A DNA stretch of 37,559 bases from Bacteroidales bacterium. Lineage in GTDB: Bacteria; Bacteroidota; Bacteroidia; Bacteroidales; Muribaculaceae. Made by a program: the position numbers and the translations under genes. Below the pieces are notes generated by a model. The model did not search any database. It saw only the letters and a program-made list of their open reading frames with translations, and was not told where the DNA came from. Below are positions 25,356 through 34,096 of the stretch, in pieces; position 1 is the stretch's first letter; the number at the start of each line of letters is the position of its first letter. The stretch is taken from positions 1 to 37,559 of the forward strand of contig JAQXTJ010000129.1 of NCBI GenBank assembly GCA_029219425.1, written 5' to 3'.

Positions 25356-26234
25356 ATGAAAGCATTCGTTTTCCCCGGACAAGGCGCACAATTCGTAGGA
25401 ATGGGCAAGGACCTCTACGACAACAATGCCTTGGCTAAAGAGATGTTTGAGAAGGCTAATGAGGTGCTCGGTTTCCGCATCACCGACATCATGTTTGCCG
25501 GTACAGAAGAAGAGTTGAAGCAGACTAAAGTTACTCAGCCAGCCATATTCCTCCACTCCGTAATTCTTGCCAAGACACTCGGCGAGGAGTTTAAGCCCGA
25601 CATGGTTGCCGGCCACTCGCTCGGTGAGTTCTCTGCACTCGTTGCTGCCGGAGCACTCTCATTTGAGGAGGGACTGAAGCTCGTTGCAACCCGTGCTATG
25701 GCTATGCAGAAGGCTTGCGAAATCACCCCATCTACAATGGCCGCCGTGCTTGCTCTGCCCAACGAGAAGGTTGAGGAAATCTGCGCTTCGATTGACGACG
25801 TGGTGGCTCCCGCCAACTACAACTGCCCGGGACAGGTGGTAATCTCCGGTACGGTGACTGGCATCGACGCTGCTTGCCCCAAGATGCTCGAGGCCGGTGC
25901 AAAGCGTGCCCTCAAGCTCAAGGTTGGTGGCGCATTCCACTCGCCCCTCATGCAGCCTGCAAAGGAGGAGCTTGAGGCTGCAATCAATGCCGCTGAATTT
26001 AAGACTCCTGTCTGCCCGGTTTATCAGGACGTTGACGCAAAGCCTCACACTTGCCCGGCCGAGATTAAGGAAAACCTCATTGCACAGCTCACAGCTCCTG
26101 TGAAGTGGACTCAGATTGTGCAAAACATGGCTGCCGACGGTCTCACCGAGGTTGTTGAGCTTGGCCCGGGCACAGTGCTCCAAGGCCTCGTTAAGAAGAT
26201 TGCTCCCACTGTGGCAACTTCGGGAAAGCAATAA
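25356..26234 (+). CDS. fabD: Malonyl CoA-acyl carrier protein transacylase
   Basis: 292 residues, normal length. It moves malonyl from CoA to ACP to start fatty acid synthesis. The N-terminal FPGQGAQFVGMG forms the oxyanion side, the nucleophile is Ser88 in GHSLGE, and His195 in AFHSPLM completes the dyad. QPAIFLHS and GPGTVLQGLVKKI are also typical. It appears monocistronic: own promoter, and a strong terminator 77 bases after the stop. No other fab genes are near. Confidence 0.96.
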   Translation: MKAFVFPGQGAQFVGMGKDLYDNNALAKEMFEKANEVLGFRITDIMFAGTEEELKQTKVTQPAIFLHSVILAKTLGEEFKPDMVAGHSLGEFSALVAAGALSFEEGLKLVATRAMAMQKACEITPSTMAAVLALPNEKVEEICASIDDVVAPANYNCPGQVVISGTVTGIDAACPKMLEAGAKRALKLKVGGAFHSPLMQPAKEELEAAINAAEFKTPVCPVYQDVDAKPHTCPAEIKENLIAQLTAPVKWTQIVQNMAADGLTEVVELGPGTVLQGLVKKIAPTVATSGKQ

Positions 26235-26310
26235 TTGCACTCTGCAAGAATAGTGAAGAAATACTCGTTCACACAAAATATAAACCTTAATCTACAATCT
26301 GAATAATTCA

Positions 26311-26344
26311 GGGGGGCGACTCGTGCTGAGTCGCCCCCCCCTTT
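26311..26344. terminator. Terminator after fabD, shared with convergent gene
   Basis: GGGGGGCGACTC pairs with GAGTCGCCCCCC across GTGCT, followed by TTTT; a 12-base stem. Confidence 0.85.
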
Positions 26345-26386
26345 TCTGTGTCCTTATGTTCCAATGGTGTGAGATATGCGCGCAGC

Positions 26387-28306
26387 TCAGCGTTGTGAGT
26401 GTTGCTCGAGGTCGAGTAGGTAGCGCTTGCGGTCGATGCCGGGGGCGTAGCCGCCCAGGGAGCCGTCGGCTGCGATTACGCGGTGGCAAGGCACGATGAT
26501 GCACACGGGGTTCTTGGCGTTGGCGGCGCCTACGGCGCGGACCGCGCCGGGGCTGCCCATCAAGGCAGCTTCTTCGGAATAGCTCACTGTGGTGCCGTAG
26601 GGAATTTGTTGCAGGGCAGCCCATGCCTTGGAGCGGAACTCGGTGGTCTTGGGGAGGTCGAGGCGCACGGTGAAACGGCGCAGCTTTCCGGCGAAGTAGT
26701 CGCGCAGCTCTTTCAGGGCGTGGTCGGTGATGTTGTTGCCACGCAAGGAGCCAAGTGCCGGCTCCTCGTCGCTGAATGAACACTCACACACGCCATTGTG
26801 GGTGGCTTTCACCAAAATCCAGCCTATGGGCGACTGCCATGCGTCGGCAAACACTTCGTTTTCAATATCGCTCGCACTTTTTGTGGCTATGGGTTTGAGC
26901 CCTATCTTTTCGGCCTCAAGGAGCATATACTCGTAGGCCTGGGCATAGTCGTTGGCTATCACACCATCGAGAATGGCATTCTTTATCGCCTCTTTTATCA
27001 CGCCTATCTCGCGGCAGGGCGCAATGCCGAAGGTGGCCATAATCTCCTCGCCGGTGACGGGTGGCTGGAAGCAGCGCACGCGGTCCTTCTCCTCCAGCTC
27101 CACGAGCTTCTGGCGCACGAGCACGAAGTTGTCGAGGAATCGGCGCACCTTTTCCTGATTCTTCGAGGTGATGTCGGCCTCGCAAAGTGTCATGAGGTCG
27201 TCGATGTCGTCGCCGGCGTCGAACAGCAGGCGTCGGACGGCGGAGTCGGTCACTTCATCTTCAACCAGTGCGATGGGGCGCATGTGGAGGCTCACGAGCT
27301 TCTGCACATACTTCATGTGCTCGTTCATGGGCAGCTTCATGCGCTTGAAGATGCGCGGAATCATCTTCTCGCCAATGAAATTATGGTTGTGGAAAGTCCA
27401 GCCTATTTTCTCGTCGTAGCGCTTCGTCACGGGCTTTGCAATGTCGTGGAGCAGGGCTGCCCAGCGCAGCCACACCTTGTCGCTCTTGGCTGCCACATTC
27501 TCGAGCACCTGCATGGTGTGGAGAAAGTTGTCCTTGTGGCCGCGTCCATTCACTGTGTCAACTCCACTGAGGGCGGCAAGTTCGGGGAAGATAAGCTCGA
27601 GCAGGCCACACTTGTTGAGCAGCATGAAGCCGCGCGAGGGATGCCTGGCTGCCATAATCTTCATCAGCTCGTCGGCGATGCGCTCGCGCGAGATAATCTC
27701 GATGCGTGCGCGGTTACGCCGCAGAGCGTCGAAGGTGTCGGGGAAGATGTTGAACTCGAGCTGCGTGGCAAAGCGCACTGCACGCATCATGCGCAGCGGG
27801 TCGTCGCTGAAGGTGATGTCGGGGTCGAGCGGTGTGCGGATAATGTGACGCTTCATGTCGCCCAGTCCATTGAAGGGGTCGAGCAGCTCGCCATAGCGTT
27901 CTTCATTCACGCATACAGCCATTGCATTGATGGTGAAGTCGCGGCGGCGCAGGTCGTCGTCGAGCGTGCCGTCTTCCACAATGGGCTTGCGGCTGTTGCG
28001 GTCGTAAGACTCACGGCGGGCACCCACAAACTCCAGCTCTGTGCCACGGCTTTTCACCTGTGCCGTGCCGAAGTTGCGGAACACGGCGAGCGAGGTGCGC
28101 TTGCCGAGGGCATGGGCCACTGCCTGCGCCACCTCGATGCCGCTTCCCACGGTCACGAAGTCGATGTCCTTGGAGTGGCGGCGCAGGAAGATGTCGCGCA
28201 CATATCCGCCCACCACATAACACTCGCGGTGGAGGGCGTCGGCAGTGCGGCCCACTATGTGGAATATTTCGTTGCTAAGGTGATTGGCTATCAATTCATT
28301 CATCAT
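26387..28306 (-). CDS. Fusion: tRNA nucleotidyltransferase (CCA enzyme) + O6-methylguanine-DNA methyltransferase
   Basis: 639 residues in one uninterrupted frame from ATG 28306. Residues about 1-470 are a class II tRNA nucleotidyltransferase/poly(A) polymerase-family protein: VVGGYVRDIF (33-34 GG), KDIDF with the two metal aspartates Asp47 and Asp49, RRRDFTINAMAV, and an HD domain (LLHDIAKP). It would repair or add CCA ends of tRNA. Residues about 487-639 are a complete Ogt/Ada-C-type alkyltransferase: IPYGTTVSYSE, GAVRAVGAANAKNP, and PCHRVI with acceptor Cys607, then GGYAPGIDRK. It would remove methyl from O6-methylguanine. Each part has its normal length, joined by a linker near IATKSASDIENE. 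The gene starts 26 bases after the M24 peptidase and ends the long minus-strand array. A separate internal start for the second half (a GTG in ENEV) cannot be excluded. Confidence 0.9.
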   Translation of the reverse strand: MMNELIANHLSNEIFHIVGRTADALHRECYVVGGYVRDIFLRRHSKDIDFVTVGSGIEVAQAVAHALGKRTSLAVFRNFGTAQVKSRGTELEFVGARRESYDRNSRKPIVEDGTLDDDLRRRDFTINAMAVCVNEERYGELLDPFNGLGDMKRHIIRTPLDPDITFSDDPLRMMRAVRFATQLEFNIFPDTFDALRRNRARIEIISRERIADELMKIMAARHPSRGFMLLNKCGLLELIFPELAALSGVDTVNGRGHKDNFLHTMQVLENVAAKSDKVWLRWAALLHDIAKPVTKRYDEKIGWTFHNHNFIGEKMIPRIFKRMKLPMNEHMKYVQKLVSLHMRPIALVEDEVTDSAVRRLLFDAGDDIDDLMTLCEADITSKNQEKVRRFLDNFVLVRQKLVELEEKDRVRCFQPPVTGEEIMATFGIAPCREIGVIKEAIKNAILDGVIANDYAQAYEYMLLEAEKIGLKPIATKSASDIENEVFADAWQSPIGWILVKATHNGVCECSFSDEEPALGSLRGNNITDHALKELRDYFAGKLRRFTVRLDLPKTTEFRSKAWAALQQIPYGTTVSYSEEAALMGSPGAVRAVGAANAKNPVCIIVPCHRVIAADGSLGGYAPGIDRKRYLLDLEQHSQR

Positions 28307-28332
28307 TGAGAAACTGGGTGGAGTGGAGGGGG

Positions 28333-29502
28333 TTAGTAATAGAGTAGCTCGGTGAGTGGCTCCGGGGCATTGGTGATGCACTCCAGACGGTCGGGGCGGA
28401 CAACGTAGGTGTTCTCTATGCCCACAGCACCCACATGTGGTATCACGAACTTAGGTTCGATGGCAATCACATTGCCGTCTTCGAGCACGTCGCGGCTGCG
28501 TGGCGCGAGCACAGGGAGCTCGTTGACCTCAATTCCCACGCCGTGTCCCACGAAACCGGCTTTCTGCGCGTGTCCCATGAAGTAGTCGTCCATCCCAGCC
28601 TCGGCTACTATCTCCATGGCCACTTCCCACATGCGCTTTGCCTCGCAGCCGGCGTGGAACTCCTGTGCCAGCCGGTGGTGAATGTCGATTGAGAGCTGGT
28701 GAGCCTTGGCGGCCGTAGGGTCGAGGCGGCCAACGTAATATACGCGTGTCATATCGGTCATATAGCCTGTGAAGTTGCCACACATATCCACCATCACCGT
28801 CTGCCCCGGGTTTATGGCCGAGCCATTGCAGCCCACGGGAAGTGAGAGGTCGAGGCCGGCGCCGCCCATGGCAAAGTCGTAGGGCGAGGGAGCATCGGCA
28901 TTTTCGCCCGTAAGGAGGTTGCCCATGAACAGCTCCATAGAGCCACCGGCTATGCGGAACTGACCCAGGCAGCCTTCATTGCGAAGCACGCGCTCAATTT
29001 CCACCTGAAGCTCCACATCGGTCATCCCGCCTCGGTAGATGCGAGGAATGCGGCTGTAGGCCATTGCGTGATGCACGCCGCTCTCGGTGAGTCGGGCTAT
29101 CTCGTAGGGGGTCTTCACGGCGCGGCAGCGGCGCAGAATGTCGCTGCCATTTGCCACACGGGCGTCGCCAAACACCTTGCGCAGACGCTCCACGGTGCTG
29201 AATGGTGCCGAATCGAGCTCAAGGGCGATGCTTTGTGGCATTTGTGGCAGCAGCTCGGCAATCTGCTCGGGCTTGCGTATGTAGCGCACATTGTCGCCGG
29301 TCAGCCCCACCGGGCGGCGCACGAAATAGGTCACGTCGCCATCGGCGGTGATATAGGTGAAGCCGCAGAACACGCGGCCGGAGGTGTAGTAGAGATTGGC
29401 ATTCTCGCTCACGAGAATGGCGTCGGTTCCCTGCGATTTCAATTGGTCGGCTATGCGCTGAGTGCGCAGAGCCATTTCATTGCTTAATCCATGAGGTATC
29501 AT
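28333..29502 (-). CDS. M24-family Xaa-Pro aminopeptidase-like metallopeptidase
   Basis: 389 residues, no signal peptide, cytoplasmic. An N-terminal creatinase-like domain (about 1-125) precedes the pita-bread catalytic domain. The five metal ligands are visible: Asp in TVMVDMCGN, Asp in YMTDMTR, His in FVGHGVGIEV, Glu in AIEPKFV and Glu in VGIENTYVV. The family removes an N-terminal residue before proline or cleaves related dipeptides with two Mn or Zn ions. It begins 16 bases after the HAD gene and is followed after 26 bases by the CCA-Ogt fusion. The exact substrate is not predictable. Confidence 0.9.
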   Translation of the reverse strand: MIPHGLSNEMALRTQRIADQLKSQGTDAILVSENANLYYTSGRVFCGFTYITADGDVTYFVRRPVGLTGDNVRYIRKPEQIAELLPQMPQSIALELDSAPFSTVERLRKVFGDARVANGSDILRRCRAVKTPYEIARLTESGVHHAMAYSRIPRIYRGGMTDVELQVEIERVLRNEGCLGQFRIAGGSMELFMGNLLTGENADAPSPYDFAMGGAGLDLSLPVGCNGSAINPGQTVMVDMCGNFTGYMTDMTRVYYVGRLDPTAAKAHQLSIDIHHRLAQEFHAGCEAKRMWEVAMEIVAEAGMDDYFMGHAQKAGFVGHGVGIEVNELPVLAPRSRDVLEDGNVIAIEPKFVIPHVGAVGIENTYVVRPDRLECITNAPEPLTELLYY

Positions 29503-29518
29503 AGTGGTCGTTTACAAT

Positions 29519-30181
29519 TTATTTTTTTTTTGACGTTTGTGTTAGGAAAAAGGCTGTCAGCTCGGGAAAACTTGAGAATTTCAGGTCGTAGTCCGAGCAC
29601 TCGCCAAATCCCCATGAAGCCCATGCAAAATCTATGCCAGCACGGTGAGTCTCGTCGCAGTCGGCCTGAGTGTCGCCCACATAAATGGGGCATTGCAGGC
29701 TGTGGCGTGCGATAAGCTCCTTCAAGTTCTCGCTCTTGGGCACGCTGCGCTCGCCCCATGTGAGCGAGTCGGTGAAGTAGGGAGTAGTGCCCGAGAAGGC
29801 CATGAAATTGCGCAGTCCATAGCGGCTACAGTTGCTGAGCATAAATAGGCGGTAGTGCTGCGAGAGCTGCTTTATGCCATCGACCACGCCCGGATAGAGC
29901 TTTCCGCCAAGGCGAATCATCTCCTCGTCCTCCACGCGCGCAATGTCGCGCAGGAATGCCTCGCGGTCGAATTTCACGCCCGTGCGGCGCATGAGGTCGT
30001 CGAATATTCCGTCGATGGGCGTGCCCATATAGGCCTTTATTTCGTCGTCGGAGAAAGGGAAAGGTGAGCCGTGACGTGCGAAGCAGATGCGCCAAATCTC
30101 GCAATAGGACGCGATGGCGTCCCACATCGTTCCGTCCATGTCGAAGATTAAGGAGTCAACCTTTGTGATATCAGCAGTCAT
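29519..30181 (-). CDS. HAD-superfamily hydrolase (phosphatase)
   Basis: 220 residues. The four HAD motifs are present: FDMDGTMWD with nucleophile Asp14 and Asp16, LSNCS, the lysine in VPKSENLKEL, and VGDTQADCDE. The alpha-helical cap after motif I (about 25-85) makes it a subclass I enzyme of the phosphoglycolate phosphatase/beta-phosphoglucomutase type. Substrate unknown; a housekeeping phosphatase such as phosphoglycolate phosphatase is the simplest guess. It lies 28 bases after gldH and 16 bases before the M24 peptidase, all on the minus strand. Confidence 0.88.
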   Translation of the reverse strand: MTADITKVDSLIFDMDGTMWDAIASYCEIWRICFARHGSPFPFSDDEIKAYMGTPIDGIFDDLMRRTGVKFDREAFLRDIARVEDEEMIRLGGKLYPGVVDGIKQLSQHYRLFMLSNCSRYGLRNFMAFSGTTPYFTDSLTWGERSVPKSENLKELIARHSLQCPIYVGDTQADCDETHRAGIDFAWASWGFGECSDYDLKFSSFPELTAFFLTQTSKKK

Positions 30182-30209
30182 AAGAAAAAAGTGGAGTAAT
30201 TAAGAGATT

Positions 30210-30701
30210 TCAGTGGATAATGATTCCCACCTCGGTGATGTGTGGCAAAGTGTCGGTGTTGAGTCCCTGCCACACCACCACTTTTGTCACCTTTCCGGCA
30301 GCGAGGCCGGTGCAGAGTGGGGTGGAAGCCTGGTAGAGCGCTCCAAATCCTCCACCGAGCCAGTTGCCGGCTGCATCGGCGAGTGGCAGGTCGATGTGCT
30401 TGCGCTCAATGAGGGTGTCGGTGCCGAAAAAATCCACTGTGAGTCCCACATTGGCAAAGGGGTACTCATTGTCGTGGCGCACTGCAACCGACATTGTGTA
30501 GCTGTGTAGCGAATCGGCATATTGTGGGGTGAAGTGCAGTGGCATGGCTTTTGTCCAGCCACTTGCAGGAATATGCCTGAACTCCGAAAAATCCGTATGC
30601 TTGGGTTGACAAGAACCCAAGCATACGAAAATCATTATCATTGCCGCCGTGGCGAGCCTTCGGATACTATTGCTGAGGCTCTTTTGGCGCGCTATTCTCA
30701 T
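30210..30701 (-). CDS. gldH: Gliding motility lipoprotein GldH
   Basis: 163 residues from the chosen ATG 30701 (ATGs at 30710 and 30719 are alternatives). A basic N-terminus leads to AAMIMIFVCLGSC, a lipobox, so the protein is lipid-anchored. GldH was found through gliding mutants of Flavobacterium and is conserved in non-gliding Bacteroidetes, where it is tied to type IX secretion. Beta-rich body: MPLHFTPQYADSLHSYTMSV, VGLTVDFFGTD, VTKVVVWQGLNTDTLPHITEVGIIIH. Its start lies inside the last 35 bases of the RicT-like gene in another frame. The frame is open much further upstream (to 31040), but that extension is an Ala/Thr-rich shadow of the RicT tail. The ricT-gldH neighbourhood is common in the phylum. 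The window holds two T9SS-tailed proteins. Confidence 0.85.
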   Translation of the reverse strand: MRIARQKSLSNSIRRLATAAMIMIFVCLGSCQPKHTDFSEFRHIPASGWTKAMPLHFTPQYADSLHSYTMSVAVRHDNEYPFANVGLTVDFFGTDTLIERKHIDLPLADAAGNWLGGGFGALYQASTPLCTGLAAGKVTKVVVWQGLNTDTLPHITEVGIIIH

Positions 30702-32091
30702 TGTTGCCATCTGCTGCATCGTTGCGCTTTTGTTTAGGCTTAGGCTTGGGGTGGTTGCCGCCCTCACCATTGCCGTTTTGCTTTTGCCCCTGTGGCTTTG
30801 GTGCTTGCTGGGGCTTGTCGTCGGCTTGCTGCTGCGGCTTCTGTCCCTGCTGGGGCTTGTCGCCGCCTTGCTGCTTGGGTCGGTTGCCGCCCTTGCCGCG
30901 CTGCCTGCGCTCGCCCTGCTGCTGGTTGTTGTTGTCGCCGCCGCCACCGCCATTGTTGCGCTGGTTGCCGTCGCCGCCACCGCCATAGCCTTGTCGGTTG
31001 CCGTCCTTGCGGTTGCGGTTGTTGCCGCCGCCGTTGCCACCTTTCTTCTTTTTCTTTTTGTCGAAGCGTGTCACGCTGTCCTGTCCGATAATGTCGCCAA
31101 ACTCCTTCATCTCGGCCTGATGCTCCTTCTGGTCAATCTCGAGCTTGTCGGGCTTCACTCCATTCTTGTTGAGGGCAATCACCTCAAACACTCGCTCGGC
31201 AGGGATTGTCACCAGGTTGGCAGGCATCGACTTGTCGGTGGAGTAGGTCATCTCGCGCTTGAAGATGTCGGTCTTGAAGTGGAAGTAGGTGTTGTCCTTG
31301 GTTTCGAGGCGTGCATCGCGTGGCGGAAGCTGCTTTGCAGCCTCGGCGTAGGTATCGACCTCGAAGTTGAGGCAGCACTTGAGCTTTGCGCACTGTCCGG
31401 CGAGCTTCTGCGGGTTGAGTGAGATGTCCTGGAAGCGGGCGGCGCTTGTGGCCACCGACACGAAGTTCGACATCCAGCTCGAGCAGCACAGCGGACGGCC
31501 GCAGGGGCCAATGCCGCCAATGCGGCCAGCCTCCTGGCGTGCTCCAATCTGCTTCATCTCGATGCGCACCTTGAAAGCGTCGGCAAGCACCTTTATGAGC
31601 TGGCGAAAATCCACGCGGTCGTCGGCGATGTAGTAGAAAATCGCCTTGTTGCCATCGCCCTGGTATTCCACATCGCCAATCTTCATGTTGAGCTTGAGCG
31701 AAGCGGCAATCTGGCGCGAGCGAATCATTGTGTCGGTTTCCTTGCTCTTTGCCTCCTCATATCGCTCGATATCGCTGGGCTTAGCCTTGCGGAACACGCG
31801 CAGAATCTCCACATCGGGGCGCAGGTTGGCACGCTTCATCTGTAGCTGCACCAGTTTGCCCGTCATGGCCACCACGCCAATGTCGTGGCCCGGACTCGCC
31901 TCCACTGCCACCATGTCGCCGGGTACGAGGTCGAGATGCTGGGAGTTGCGGTAGAATCCCTTTCGGGTGTTCTTGAAGTGCACCTCCACGATGTCGAAGT
32001 CGTTGAGCCCGCCGGGCACATCGTCGAGCCAGTTGAAGCTCTGCAATTTACAGCGCGGGCAGCACCCTTTTTTGTTTTTATTGCTATCCAT
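30667..32091 (-). CDS. ricT: PSP1-domain protein, RicT (YaaT)-like, with disordered tail
   Basis: 474 residues. Core of about 340 residues: PSP1-type domain (VEVHFKNTRKGFY at the start), then the conserved cysteines Cys197, Cys202, Cys203 (CGRPLCC) and Cys234, Cys239, Cys240 (CAKLKCC), which in Bacillus RicT bind an iron-sulfur cluster; a further N-terminal GCCPRC (Cys10, 11, 14) is extra. In Bacillus, RicT with RicA and RicF forms the Y-complex that steers RNase Y. Residues about 345-474 are a disordered tail of Gly, Asn, Gln, Lys and Pro with a KKKKKKGG start and several GGGG and QQQ runs. The gene sits 19 bases after rny in the same direction. No RicA/RicF homologues are visible here. The RicT function is inference from family and neighbour. 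Confidence 0.82.
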   Translation of the reverse strand: MDSNKNKKGCCPRCKLQSFNWLDDVPGGLNDFDIVEVHFKNTRKGFYRNSQHLDLVPGDMVAVEASPGHDIGVVAMTGKLVQLQMKRANLRPDVEILRVFRKAKPSDIERYEEAKSKETDTMIRSRQIAASLKLNMKIGDVEYQGDGNKAIFYYIADDRVDFRQLIKVLADAFKVRIEMKQIGARQEAGRIGGIGPCGRPLCCSSWMSNFVSVATSAARFQDISLNPQKLAGQCAKLKCCLNFEVDTYAEAAKQLPPRDARLETKDNTYFHFKTDIFKREMTYSTDKSMPANLVTIPAERVFEVIALNKNGVKPDKLEIDQKEHQAEMKEFGDIIGQDSVTRFDKKKKKKGGNGGGNNRNRKDGNRQGYGGGGDGNQRNNGGGGGDNNNQQQGERRQRGKGGNRPKQQGGDKPQQGQKPQQQADDKPQQAPKPQGQKQNGNGEGGNHPKPKPKQKRNDAADGNNENSAPKEPQQ

Positions 32092-32110
32092 CGCGATAAA
32101 TCACTTTTAG

Positions 32111-33646
32111 TTATTTGGCGAAGCTGACGGCACGAGTCTCGCGGATGACGGTGATGCGCACCTGTCCGGGATAAGTCATTTCGTCTTGAATCTTCTTTGC
32201 AATTTCGGTGGAGAGACGTTCGGTCTCGGCATCGTCGATTTTGTCGGCACCCACAATAACGCGCAGCTCACGGCCTGCCTGAATGGCATAGGTCTTCACT
32301 ACGCCTGGATAGGAGAGGGCAAGCTGCTCGAGGTCGTTGAGTCGCTTGATGTAGGCCTCCACAGCCTCGCGGCGGGCACCCGGACGAGCACCCGAGATTG
32401 CGTCGCACACTTGCACTATTGGCGCGAAGAGGCTTGTTGCCTCCACCTCGTCGTGGTGAGCGCCAATGGCGTTGCAGATGTCGGGTTTCTCCTTGTATTT
32501 CTCAGCGAGCTTCATTCCGAGCATTGCGTGTGGCAATTCAGGCTCCTCGTCGGGCACCTTGCCAATATCGTGGAGCAAGCCGGCGCGCCGTGCCTTCTTG
32601 GGGTTGAGACCCAGCTCCGAAGCCATGATGGCACAGAGGTTGGCAGTCTCGCGCGAGTGCTGTAGCAGGTTCTGTCCGTAGCTCGAGCGATACTTCATCT
32701 TTCCCACGAGGCGCACCAGCTCGGGGTGCAGGCCGTGGATTCCCAGGTCGATTGCAGTGCGCTTTCCTGTCTCGATAATCTCTTCTTCCACTTGCTTGCG
32801 CACCTTGGCAACCACTTCCTCGATGCGGGCTGGGTGAATGCGGCCGTCGGCAACGAGCTGGTGCAGAGCCAGGCGCGCAATTTCACGGCGCACGGGGTCG
32901 AATCCCGAGAGAACGATAGCCTCGGGTGTGTCATCTACGATAATCTCTATGCCGGTGGCTGCCTCAAGAGCGCGGATGTTGCGGCCCTCGCGGCCGATGA
33001 TGCGGCCCTTAATCTCGTCGCTGTCGATGTGGAACACTGTCACGGCATTCTCAATTGCGGTCTCAGTGGCTACACGCTGAATCGACTGAACCACAATGCG
33101 CTTGGCCTCTTTGTTGGCGGTGAGCTTGGCCTCATCCATGATGTCGTTGATGTAGCTCGCGGCTGCCGTCTTGGCCTCGTCCTTGAGCGACTCGATGAGT
33201 TTCTCCTTTGCCTCCTCGGCCGAGATTCCTGCCACATGCTCCAGGGTGTCCTGCACGTTGCGCTTCAGTTTCTCAATCTCGTCCTTTTTCTGGTCGAGCA
33301 ATGCCTGCTGGTTCTCAAGATTCACCTTGAAGGTGTCGTTCTCATTTTTCTTGCGCTGCACCTCCGACTGGAGCTGGTTGAGCTGCAACTCGCGCTGTTT
33401 CTGCTTGGCCTCGGCTTGTTGCACTTTTGCGAGGCGGCTGTTGGCCTGACGCTCGGCCTCGGTCTTAATCTTCATTTCAGCTTCCTTGGCTTCAATGATT
33501 TTCTCATTCTTTATCTTTTCGGCCTGGAGCTTGGCATCGTCGATGATGCCGTTGCCGCGGGCTTTAGATATCATTCGGGTCACTATGAGCGTTGCAACTA
33601 CGCCCACTGCTAGTGCGCCGATTCCGGTTAAAACGTAATAAATCAT
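32111..33646 (-). CDS. rny: Ribonuclease Y
   Basis: 511 residues, the family's usual length. An N-terminal membrane helix (residues 3-22), a long coiled coil of Lys/Glu/Ala-rich heptads (about 30-200), a KH domain ([17 protein letters not shown]) and an HD domain ([11 protein letters not shown] with the metal-binding His-Asp pair; also [10 protein letters not shown]) are all present. It is a membrane-bound endoribonuclease that starts mRNA decay. The gene lies between a structured RNA element and ricT. The 3' part ends 19 bases before the RicT start, supporting a shared transcript and a shared job in RNA turnover. Firm assignment. Confidence 0.97.
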   Translation of the reverse strand: MIYYVLTGIGALAVGVVATLIVTRMISKARGNGIIDDAKLQAEKIKNEKIIEAKEAEMKIKTEAERQANSRLAKVQQAEAKQKQRELQLNQLQSEVQRKKNENDTFKVNLENQQALLDQKKDEIEKLKRNVQDTLEHVAGISAEEAKEKLIESLKDEAKTAAASYINDIMDEAKLTANKEAKRIVVQSIQRVATETAIENAVTVFHIDSDEIKGRIIGREGRNIRALEAATGIEIIVDDTPEAIVLSGFDPVRREIARLALHQLVADGRIHPARIEEVVAKVRKQVEEEIIETGKRTAIDLGIHGLHPELVRLVGKMKYRSSYGQNLLQHSRETANLCAIMASELGLNPKKARRAGLLHDIGKVPDEEPELPHAMLGMKLAEKYKEKPDICNAIGAHHDEVEATSLFAPIVQVCDAISGARPGARREAVEAYIKRLNDLEQLALSYPGVVKTYAIQAGRELRVIVGADKIDDAETERLSTEIAKKIQDEMTYPGQVRITVIRETRAVSFAK

Positions 33647-33678
33647 CTAATTAATTAAGTATAAAAATGTTATATAAT

Positions 33679-33737
33679 AAAAAAAGCACCGATAAGGGCA
33701 TGTGCGACTGTTGAGCCGCACAATCCACCGTCGGTGC
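33679..33737 (-). ncRNA. Structured RNA element with U-run, in the zapA-rny gap
   Basis: On the minus strand: GCACCGA pairs with TCGGTGC (7 base pairs), an asymmetric internal loop, then TGTGCG pairs with CGCACA around a 10-base loop, and a T7 run follows. It could be the terminator of zapA, or the 3' part of a small RNA. In several bacterial groups the 6S RNA gene (ssrS) lies next to zapA, and the internal bubble is reminiscent, but the element is shorter than a usual 6S RNA and I see no good promoter, so this is only a suggestion. Confidence 0.4.
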
Positions 33738-33792
33738 AATGTGACTTTCGATTAAAAATATGCTGTTATTCAGTACGGGCCATGGCAAAGGC

Positions 33793-34092
33793 TTACAGCT
33801 TCACCACCAGCTCGTCGAGTTGTTGCTCAAACTCCTTGAGGTAATCCCCCACGGCATCGTTTGCCTCTTTGCAGCCCTGATAGAGCCAGGCAAACTTGAA
33901 TGCTACCATTGCCATGATTTCGACCGAAGAGAAGTTGCTCTTGTATTTAGGATTGTATTGTCCCCAAACCTTGTTGACGAGATCCTCGGCTTTGCGGTAG
34001 GCGTCGGTCTCGGCTTTGCTTCCCACTGCGAGGGAAATAGGCTTGAGCCCGGCTATCTGAATCCACGTTTTGCTATCGTTATCCTTGACCAT
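33793..34092 (-). CDS. zapA: Cell division protein ZapA
   Basis: 99 residues. It bundles FtsZ filaments at midcell. The N-terminal globular part (IQIAGLKPISLAVG, then EAYRKAEDLVNKVW-like segment) and the C-terminal helix (DAVGDYLKEFEQQLDELVVKL) fit ZapA; length is normal. It begins 4 bases after the coiled-coil gene's stop, and the two are clearly cotranscribed. It is followed by a structured RNA element and rny. The family match is good though the sequence is short. Confidence 0.88.
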   Translation of the reverse strand: MVKDNDSKTWIQIAGLKPISLAVGSKAETDAYRKAEDLVNKVWGQYNPKYKSNFSSVEIMAMVAFKFAWLYQGCKEANDAVGDYLKEFEQQLDELVVKL

Positions 34093-34096
34093 GGTG

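Noticed and set aside
26798..28309. 503-codon open frame on the plus strand opposite the CCA-Ogt gene
   Set aside because: No domain pattern, His/Val/Leu-rich like the mirror of a GC-biased gene, no promoter or start context. The same holds for the plus-strand frame opposite rny (32726-33613) and the minus-strand frame opposite the GH43 gene (1581-2558).
30702..31040. Long upstream extension of the gldH frame, very rich in Ala, Thr and Ser
   Set aside because: It lies in another frame of the low-complexity RicT tail; the composition is that of the shadow of Gly/Asn/Gln codons. The lipobox near residue 31 after ATG 30701 fixes the real start.
33740..33760. Sequence ACTTTCGATTA near zapA, similar to the repeated promoter core
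   Set aside because: Only 9-10 bases match, on the wrong strand for any nearby gene, with no -7 box at the right distance.
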